A DNA stretch of 64,000 nt, taken from contig JABXHM010000009.1 in NCBI GenBank assembly GCA_013373625.1, positions 40,033 through 104,032 on the forward strand. Reading direction: 5' to 3'. Positions 58,273-64,000 of this stretch are shown here, one piece after another. The DNA is from Alteromonadaceae bacterium. GTDB taxonomy: Bacteria > Pseudomonadota > Gammaproteobacteria > Enterobacterales > Alteromonadaceae. Positions within the stretch are counted from its first letter, which is position 1. Every line of letters starts with the position of its first letter. Made by a program: the position numbers and the translations under genes. The notes under the pieces are model-generated. The model saw only the letters and a program-made list of their open reading frames with translations, was not told the DNA's origin and ran no database searches.

Positions 58273-59181
58273 CTAGGGTTCATCATACCCTAGCGATCGT
58301 AACGCTCGCTCATCGTCAGCCCAGCCATCTTTAACCTTAACCCAAGTTTGCAAGAATACTTTAGCGTCAAGCAACCGCTCCATATCTTGTCGCGCGTCTC
58401 GACCGATCACTTTTAAGCGCTCGCCCTTGTTACCAATAACAATTGCTTTTTGTCCTTTGCGCTCAACCAGTATCAGAGCATGAATGTGAGCGGTTCCTTT
58501 CTCATCGTATTCAAACTTCTCGATTTCTACGGTTGCCGAATAAGGAATTTCATTACCAGAATGGCGCATGATTTTTTCCCGTAATATTTCAGCCGCCATA
58601 AAACGAGCGCTGCGGTCGGTAACATAATCCTCGGGAAAGAAATAATCGCCCACCGGCATTAACGCTTTTAGCTTGTTTTCTAGTACATCAACATTTTCAT
58701 CTTTTTCCGCAGAACCAGGAATAATTTCAATGAAGTCATGCTTGGCGGCCAAAGCTTGTAAATGAGGCAAGAGCTCCGATTTATTTTTAACGTTGTCCAC
58801 TTTATTTACGAACAAAATTGCCGGAGCCTTGGACTGCTTGATATATTTTAGTGCCAGTTCATCATCGTCCGTCCAATGAGTTCCTTCCACCACTAAAACA
58901 TTAAAGTCGACTTCCTTAATTGACGAGCTCGCAGCTTTATTCATGAGTCGATTGATTGCTCGAGCTTCATTTAAATGTAAACCAGGCGTATCCACGTACA
59001 CAATTTGAATATTGTCGCGAGTATCAATTCCTAAAATACGATGACGGGTGGTTTGCGCTTTTTTCGAAGTTATGCTGACTTTTTGTTTTAATAACCGATT
59101 CAACAATGTTGATTTACCAACATTTGGTCGGCCGACGATGGCAACATATCCGCTTTGGGTAACACTTGTCTCTTTAGACAC
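58273..59181 (-). CDS. era: GTPase Era, copy 2
   Basis: A second complete Era (302 residues). G1 is GRPNVGKS, G3 DTPG and G4 NKVD. The KH motif is [11 protein letters not shown] and the C-terminus reads [16 protein letters not shown]. Compared with copy 1 (6076-7005), the G and KH motifs agree but the linking regions differ widely. Both look functional. It overlaps rnc copy 2 by eight bases and is followed by recO, the standard order. Confidence 0.97.
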   Translation of the reverse strand: MSKETSVTQSGYVAIVGRPNVGKSTLLNRLLKQKVSITSKKAQTTRHRILGIDTRDNIQIVYVDTPGLHLNEARAINRLMNKAASSSIKEVDFNVLVVEGTHWTDDDELALKYIKQSKAPAILFVNKVDNVKNKSELLPHLQALAAKHDFIEIIPGSAEKDENVDVLENKLKALMPVGDYFFPEDYVTDRSARFMAAEILREKIMRHSGNEIPYSATVEIEKFEYDEKGTAHIHALILVERKGQKAIVIGNKGERLKVIGRDARQDMERLLDAKVFLQTWVKVKDGWADDERALRSLGYDEP

Positions 59182-59872
59182 CTAGTTTCTCCAGCATTTT
59201 TTCCGCTGCTGACTGCTCGGCTTTACGGCGACTACTACCGCTAGCGGTAGTTGCCAAAGTCTGAGCTTCTGATTGATGAGAGTTGGTCAAATGGCATTCA
59301 ACCCAATACATTTTATTGTGATCTTTACCTTCCGACTTAACCACTTGATAATCGGGTAATGCTTGGCGACGGCTTTGCAGCCATTCTTGCAAACGGGTTT
59401 TAGGATCCTTTTCGGCCATCGATAAGGACAAAGCTTGATAACGTGATAGATACAAATGATGGATAACTTGTTCCGCCGCTGGCAATCCACTGTCTAGATA
59501 AACCGCGCCCAACAGCGCCTCAAACGCATCGGATAAAATAGAAGCTCGGCGATACCCACCACTTTTGAGTTCACCACTACCTAAATTTAACAATTCACCC
59601 AGCGCCAACTCATGGGCAATTTCCGCTAAACTTTTTTCTTTAACCAAACGCGCTCGCAGTCGGGTCATTTGTCCTTCATTAGCTTCGGGAAATAATTGAT
59701 ATAACTTGGCAGCAATAACAAACCCTAAAATGCTGTCGCCGAGAAACTCAAGGCGCTCATTATGAGCGCCTTGTGCTGAACGATGAGTGAGTGCTTGCCG
59801 TAGCAATGCAGCGTCACGAAAGCGATAGTTTAGGGCTTTCTGTAAACCATCGAGGAGAAGAGTTTCACTCAT
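59174..59872 (-). CDS. rnc: Ribonuclease III, copy 2
   Basis: A second complete RNase III (232 residues) with [12 protein letters not shown], the acidic site in [14 protein letters not shown], and a C-terminal double-stranded RNA-binding domain ([16 protein letters not shown]). It is clearly different from copy 1 at 6998-7681 in the linking segments. It is preceded by the DUF4845 gene. Confidence 0.97.
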   Translation of the reverse strand: MSETLLLDGLQKALNYRFRDAALLRQALTHRSAQGAHNERLEFLGDSILGFVIAAKLYQLFPEANEGQMTRLRARLVKEKSLAEIAHELALGELLNLGSGELKSGGYRRASILSDAFEALLGAVYLDSGLPAAEQVIHHLYLSRYQALSLSMAEKDPKTRLQEWLQSRRQALPDYQVVKSEGKDHNKMYWVECHLTNSHQSEAQTLATTASGSSRRKAEQSAAEKMLEKLGV

Positions 59873-59881
59873 AACAGAAGA

Positions 59882-60241
59882 TTAAATCTCCACTCGATTT
59901 TTAAATTCAACCAAAACAAACAAGTTGCCAATCAAATGAACGCGCTTTTCATATTCTAAAGATACTTCGGTTTTACCGTTACGCAGTGGCTTAAACTCAA
60001 GCTCTTTGGCATCTACAGAATCGACTTGATCGATATAAAATTGAGCGTCGACCTTTTTGATTACTTCACGCTTGGTCATGGTACCGGCATTTTCCAGCTG
60101 CTTAATCGCTTTTTTAACGGCCATGCCTTCGATATAAATAGGGGTTAAATTCAGCCCCAAATAAACCACAACAATGCCTACAAGGCCGTAAAATAGCCAT
60201 TGCCACATGGTTGCGCCACGCTGTTTTTGATACATACTCAT
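59882..60241 (-). CDS. DUF4845 small membrane protein
   Basis: A 119-residue protein with one N-terminal membrane helix (about residues 12-32) and a small extracytoplasmic domain (LNLTPIYIEGMAVKKAIKQL, later KNRVEI). Its position between lepB and rnc and its layout match the DUF4845 family, which occupies this place in Pseudomonas-type operons. Function is unknown. The first lepB-rnc pair in this window has no such gene. Confidence 0.87.
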   Translation of the reverse strand: MSMYQKQRGATMWQWLFYGLVGIVVVYLGLNLTPIYIEGMAVKKAIKQLENAGTMTKREVIKKVDAQFYIDQVDSVDAKELEFKPLRNGKTEVSLEYEKRVHLIGNLFVLVEFKNRVEI

Positions 60242-60281
60242 CTCCCCTAACCGTTAGATTTTATTATTTTAGCTTAAAAGA

Positions 60282-61565
60282 CTAATGAATGGTGCGCGGC
60301 CGGTCAAAGTTCACACCAGTCGGTACCCAATGGAAAAAGTTCTTTTGCTTGCCCGTCATCGGGTCAATACCTTCATCAAAGGCAAACTCAAGATGCAACC
60401 AAACGTAGTCCGCTTTTCCCACTAGACGCTCTTCAGGAATAAAGCCCCAGAACCGCGAATCGCTACTGCCAGTACGGTTGTCTCCCAAAGCGAAATAGTT
60501 ACCTTCGGGGATGGTGACGCCATTCGCCCAGTCTTCGATGTAAGAGCTGTAATCGGTTTTAGAAAAGAATAACCGCTTAGTTAGCTCAGGGTATTGCTGC
60601 TGCGCTTGCTCATAGATCTTATGGTTTTGTGCGCTGTAATAATAGCCAAAACCAACTGGATTACTTAGTTTGGCAGGATCAATCAAGATATCGTGCTCGA
60701 CACCGGCAATCGTCTCAGTATAAACGTCACTAGAGCCAAACCCTTGCTTTTGCTTCAAACGATGTTGAATCTGATTCAATTGGCCACACACCAGCCCCGC
60801 TTCGCGAGCAGATTCAGCGGCTTGCTCATTACTGCAATTAGGCTCAATAAACAAAGAGTGATCCGGCTGGTAATAAACTTTATCGCCAGGCAAAGCAATT
60901 AGTCGTTTGATGTAATCTTTATCTGGCTCATGAGGCGCGCGAAAAACAATAACATCACCGCGCTGTGGAGCATTTCCAGAAGTCATTTTGGTTTTAGTAA
61001 CGGGAAGGCGAAGTCCGTATTCATATTTATTAACCAAAATAAAGTCATGTACCCAAAGTGTTGACTCCATCGAGCCAGACGGGATCTTAAACGGCTCGTA
61101 AAAAAATGAACGTAAACCAACAATTAATAATAACAATGGGAAAAAAGACCAACCATAGTCCACCCACCAAGGCATCTTGCGTGTATCGGCCAACTCCTCT
61201 TCGTGTGGATTCGGATTTTTAAAATACAACGCTTTTTCGTCAGCTTTTTTGCGCTTTTCCATATACAGCTTTTCAACTAGGGTCAGCGCCAAGCTAATCA
61301 ATAAGGCTACCACTAAAATGAGCTCAAAGTTTGGTAGTAAATACCACACCACCAACGCAACGCTACTAAGCACAAAGAAAAAGTCAGCGGTATTAACCCA
61401 CTCTGGTTTGGCTAATATTGCCTTACGCTTTGGATAATCTAGCTTTTTGCTTTGTAATGCAGCCGCCAATTTTTCAGCTCGCTGCTTACGAGAAACAAAA
61501 AAGTCAAAAGCGATAGCTGCAGCGCTCGCAAAAAAGATGACCAAGGTTAGGGTTATAAAGTTCAT
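60282..61565 (-). CDS. lepB: Signal peptidase I LepB, copy 2 (long form)
   Basis: A 427-residue LepB. Three hydrophobic segments at the N-terminus (about residues 4-22, 61-95 and 133-150) replace the usual two. IPSGSMESTL holds the catalytic Ser and DYIKRLIALPGD the Lys; GDNRTGSSDSRFWG is box E. An extra stretch of about 100 residues between the Lys and box E (rich in Q and Y) has no counterpart in copy 1. Catalytic residues are intact, so it is probably active. Confidence 0.96.
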   Translation of the reverse strand: MNFITLTLVIFFASAAAIAFDFFVSRKQRAEKLAAALQSKKLDYPKRKAILAKPEWVNTADFFFVLSSVALVVWYLLPNFELILVVALLISLALTLVEKLYMEKRKKADEKALYFKNPNPHEEELADTRKMPWWVDYGWSFFPLLLLIVGLRSFFYEPFKIPSGSMESTLWVHDFILVNKYEYGLRLPVTKTKMTSGNAPQRGDVIVFRAPHEPDKDYIKRLIALPGDKVYYQPDHSLFIEPNCSNEQAAESAREAGLVCGQLNQIQHRLKQKQGFGSSDVYTETIAGVEHDILIDPAKLSNPVGFGYYYSAQNHKIYEQAQQQYPELTKRLFFSKTDYSSYIEDWANGVTIPEGNYFALGDNRTGSSDSRFWGFIPEERLVGKADYVWLHLEFAFDEGIDPMTGKQKNFFHWVPTGVNFDRPRTIH

Positions 61566-61580
61566 ACGGTTCCTTTTCTA

Positions 61581-63383
61581 TTATTCTTTTCCAACTTGCA
61601 AAACAGCAAGGAAAGCGTCTTGAGGTATTTCAACGCGACCCACTTGCTTCATGCGTTTCTTACCTTCTTTTTGCTTTTGCAATAATTTTTTCTTACGACT
61701 CACATCACCACCATAACACTTGGCAGTAACATTTTTTCGCAAGGCTTTAACCGTCGAGCGGGCTATGATTTGGTTGCCGATCGCGGCTTGAATAGCCACT
61801 TCAAACATCTGTCTTGGAATCAGTTCTTTCATTTTTTCTACTAGCTCGCGACCACGATAATGCGCTTGTTCGCGATGCACGATCATTGCAAGTGCATCAA
61901 CTTTATCGCCGTTAATCATAATATCTAAACGCGACAAAGAGGCCGGTTGAAATCTAATAAAATTATAATCCAGCGATGCATAACCTCGACTCACCGATTT
62001 AATACGGTCAAAGAAATCCAGAACAACCTCATTCATTGGTAGCTCATAAGTCAGGGATACTTGATTACCTGCATATTGCATATTCTTTTGCACACCACGT
62101 TTCTCAACGCACAGGGTAATGACGTTACCCAGGTAATCTTGTGGAACTAAAATATTCGCCTCTACAATAGGCTCGCGCATTTCAGAAATTTCGCCGGGCT
62201 CGGGCAACTTTGACGGGTTATCAACATAAACCGTTTCACCATTATTTTTAACAATCTCAAACACTACGGTAGGAGCAGTGGTAATAAGATCGAGATCGTA
62301 CTCGCGCTCAAGTCGCTCTTGAATAATTTCCATGTGCAACATGCCGAGAAAGCCACAACGGAAACCAAATCCAAGCGCAGTGGAATTTTCTGGTTCGAAA
62401 AATAAGGATGCATCATTCAGACTAAGTTTACTCAAGGCATCACGAAAGTTTTCGTAATCGTCCGATGAAACGGGGAACAAGCCAGCATAAACTTGCGGCT
62501 TAACTTTCTTAAATCCCGGTAAACGCTCAGTTGATGGATTTTTCACCGTAGTTAAGGTGTCACCCACCGGCGCGCCATGAATGTCTTTAATGCCCGCAAT
62601 AACAAACCCAACTTCGCCGGCGCGTAGCACACCGGTATCTTTACGTTTTGGGGTAAAAATTCCGACGTGGTCCACTAAGTGCGCTTTCCCCGTCGACATC
62701 ACCAGCATTTTTTCGCCCGCGTTTAATGTGCCCTCGACTACCCGCACCAAGGATACAACGCCGAGGTAATTGTCGAACCATGAGTCGACAATCAAAGCCT
62801 TTAGTGGCGCATTTTCATCGCCCTTAGCCGCAGGAACATGAGCCACAATGGTTTCCAGCACATCTTCAATGCCGACGCCGGTTTTCGCGGAACAACGCAC
62901 CGCGTCAGTCGCTTCAATCCCAACAATATCTTCAATCTCTTGGGCAACCCGATCCGGGTCCGCCGCTGGCAAGTCAATCTTGTTCAAAATAGGAATAACT
63001 TCCAAATCTTGCTCGATCGCGGTATAGCAATTCGCTACCGTTTGCGCCTCAACGCCCTGCCCCGCATCGACCACCAACAACGCACCTTCACAGGCCGCTA
63101 ATGAGCGCGAAACTTCATAGGAAAAGTCGACATGTCCGGGAGTATCGATAAAGTTAAGTTGGTAGGTATGACCATCTTTGGCGGTATAATTTAGCGTTAC
63201 GGACTGCGCTTTAATGGTAATACCGCGCTCACGCTCGAGATCCATCGAGTCAAGCACCTGCTCGGCCATTTCACGATCAGTTAAGCCACCACAGTGCTGA
63301 ATCAAACGGTCCGATAAAGTGGATTTCCCGTGATCGATGTGAGCAATAATAGAAAAATTTCGAATATATTGTGTGTACGACAT
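61581..63383 (-). CDS. lepA: Elongation factor 4 (LepA), copy 2
   Basis: A second complete LepA (600 residues) with [27 protein letters not shown] and the C-terminal [14 protein letters not shown]. It is close to copy 1 (8583-10379), as LepA is highly conserved, but differs in domain II and in many variable positions. It is cotranscribed with lepB copy 2 (15-base gap). Confidence 0.98.
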   Translation of the reverse strand: MSYTQYIRNFSIIAHIDHGKSTLSDRLIQHCGGLTDREMAEQVLDSMDLERERGITIKAQSVTLNYTAKDGHTYQLNFIDTPGHVDFSYEVSRSLAACEGALLVVDAGQGVEAQTVANCYTAIEQDLEVIPILNKIDLPAADPDRVAQEIEDIVGIEATDAVRCSAKTGVGIEDVLETIVAHVPAAKGDENAPLKALIVDSWFDNYLGVVSLVRVVEGTLNAGEKMLVMSTGKAHLVDHVGIFTPKRKDTGVLRAGEVGFVIAGIKDIHGAPVGDTLTTVKNPSTERLPGFKKVKPQVYAGLFPVSSDDYENFRDALSKLSLNDASLFFEPENSTALGFGFRCGFLGMLHMEIIQERLEREYDLDLITTAPTVVFEIVKNNGETVYVDNPSKLPEPGEISEMREPIVEANILVPQDYLGNVITLCVEKRGVQKNMQYAGNQVSLTYELPMNEVVLDFFDRIKSVSRGYASLDYNFIRFQPASLSRLDIMINGDKVDALAMIVHREQAHYRGRELVEKMKELIPRQMFEVAIQAAIGNQIIARSTVKALRKNVTAKCYGGDVSRKKKLLQKQKEGKKRMKQVGRVEIPQDAFLAVLQVGKE

Positions 63384-63493
63384 AGCTTCTTTGCAGCCTA
63401 AACCTTAACTCGCCTTCGCTCTGTGGTGATTAACCCAGACTTAGTGTCATTTAAACGCGCGATCTTACAGTATTTTCAGCGCAAAGACAGCAA

Positions 63494-63520
63494 CTCGCGG
63501 TGCCACAAACGCACCGCGAG
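63494..63520 (-). terminator. Hairpin between the protease gene and lepA copy 2
   Basis: CTCGCGGTGC, loop CACAAAC, GCACCGCGAG: a perfect 10-base stem just after the protease stop. There is no long T tract on the minus strand, so it is a terminator or a 3' stabilising hairpin. Confidence 0.6.
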
Positions 63521-63530
63521 CAGAAAAAGG

Positions 63531-64000
63531 TTATTCTTCACCCAGTTTCAAAACTAAAAACCGCGGTCCAACACCACGCCGAACCACTAAAACCGCCACC
63601 GAGCCTAACTCTGGCAGGCTGTTAATGGCGTCTTGATAGTCATCTAAGCTATTGATTGTTCTCTGATTAATCATTTGTAGAACATCACCTTCTCGGATCC
63701 CTGCTTCTTGCCCCGCACCTGGCATCACCCGCTGTACCAATACGCCATAACTAACATTGGCATTCCCACGCAAGCGATCGCTGAGTTCAACGACTTCTAG
63801 ACCGATACCACGCGTTGAGCTGGACTCAGGCTGACTATCGGCTACCTGCCCAGCACTGCGCTCGCCGACGGTAATATCCAGCTCCACCGCCTTACCCTCG
63901 CGCAATACCACCATCTCGACGTCGTTACCGGGACGAATCCGCCCCACAACAAAGGGAAGCTCAGGCGCCGATTGAATTTCGATACCGTTAACCGAGATAA
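63531..64000 (-). CDS. DegP/MucD-family periplasmic serine protease, C-terminal part (runs off window)
   Basis: The last 156 codons of a trypsin-like periplasmic protease; the N-terminal and catalytic domains lie beyond base 64000. The visible part has the end of PDZ domain 1 (ISVNGIEIQSAPELP, then RIRPGNDVEMVVLREGK) and most of PDZ domain 2 (GVLVQRVMPGAGQEAGIREGDVLQMINQRTI). This is the MucD/DegQ C-terminal layout. A protease of this family directly upstream of lepA is the Pseudomonas mucD-lepA order. The reading frame is open through the window edge. Confidence 0.9.
   Translation of the reverse strand, partial: ISVNGIEIQSAPELPFVVGRIRPGNDVEMVVLREGKAVELDITVGERSAGQVADSQPESSSTRGIGLEVVELSDRLRGNANVSYGVLVQRVMPGAGQEAGIREGDVLQMINQRTINSLDDYQDAINSLPELGSVAVLVVRRGVGPRFLVLKLGEE

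Overview
The window comes from a gammaproteobacterium. Gene content and order over most of it (radA/serB, rpoE-rseABC next to nadB, nadE-glnB, ribF-ileS-lspA-fkpB-ispH with minor pilin genes, tig-clpP-clpX-lon-hupB-ppiD) fit an aerobic, probably marine Alteromonadales-like organism. This placement is inferred from protein families and synteny read by eye, not from a search.

Layout. 1-4.7 kb: the 5' end of radA, a large two-domain PilZ protein, serB and a ytjB-like membrane protein. 4.6-13.4 kb: a long leftward run, rpoE-rseA-rseB-rseC followed by lepA-lepB-rnc-era-pdxH-tatD, with a sigma-E type promoter in front of rpoE. 13.6-20 kb: nadB, a MaoC-like hydratase, ygfX/sdhE, ygfZ, a SlyD-like FKBP, glnB and nadE. 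20-32.3 kb: two adjacent minor-pilin loci. The first is the complete fimT/pilV-pilW-pilX-pilY1-pilE set. The second has fimT-, pilV-, pilX-, pilW- and pilE-like genes but no pilY1, and its PilV-like protein is unusually large. 32.4-39.8 kb: ispH, fkpB, lspA, ileS, ribF, murJ. 40.1-45.7 kb: rpsT, a LpxH-family phosphoesterase, an OlsF-like double acyltransferase, a 7TM-GGDEF protein and a tiny membrane protein. 45.7-54.3 kb: the proteostasis block ppiD, hupB, lon (with a sigma-32 type promoter), clpX, clpP, tig. 54.8-55.4 kb: a five-tRNA operon (Pro, Arg, His, Leu, Pro), then folD.

56.4-64 kb holds a second, clearly diverged set of lepA, lepB, rnc and era, arranged as DegP/MucD-like protease, lepA, lepB, DUF4845, rnc, era, recO, pdxJ, acpS. 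This is the standard gammaproteobacterial order. The first lepA-era set lacks recO-pdxJ-acpS behind era and has pdxH-tatD there instead. Two complete and divergent copies of four normally single-copy housekeeping genes within 60 kb is the most striking feature. It means either a large horizontal or rearranged block, or a chimeric assembly joined near folD or the tRNA cluster.

The window is otherwise chromosomal core. I saw no CRISPR array, complete insertion sequence, integrase or phage gene. The most distinctive accessory content is the second pilin locus and the modular PilY1.
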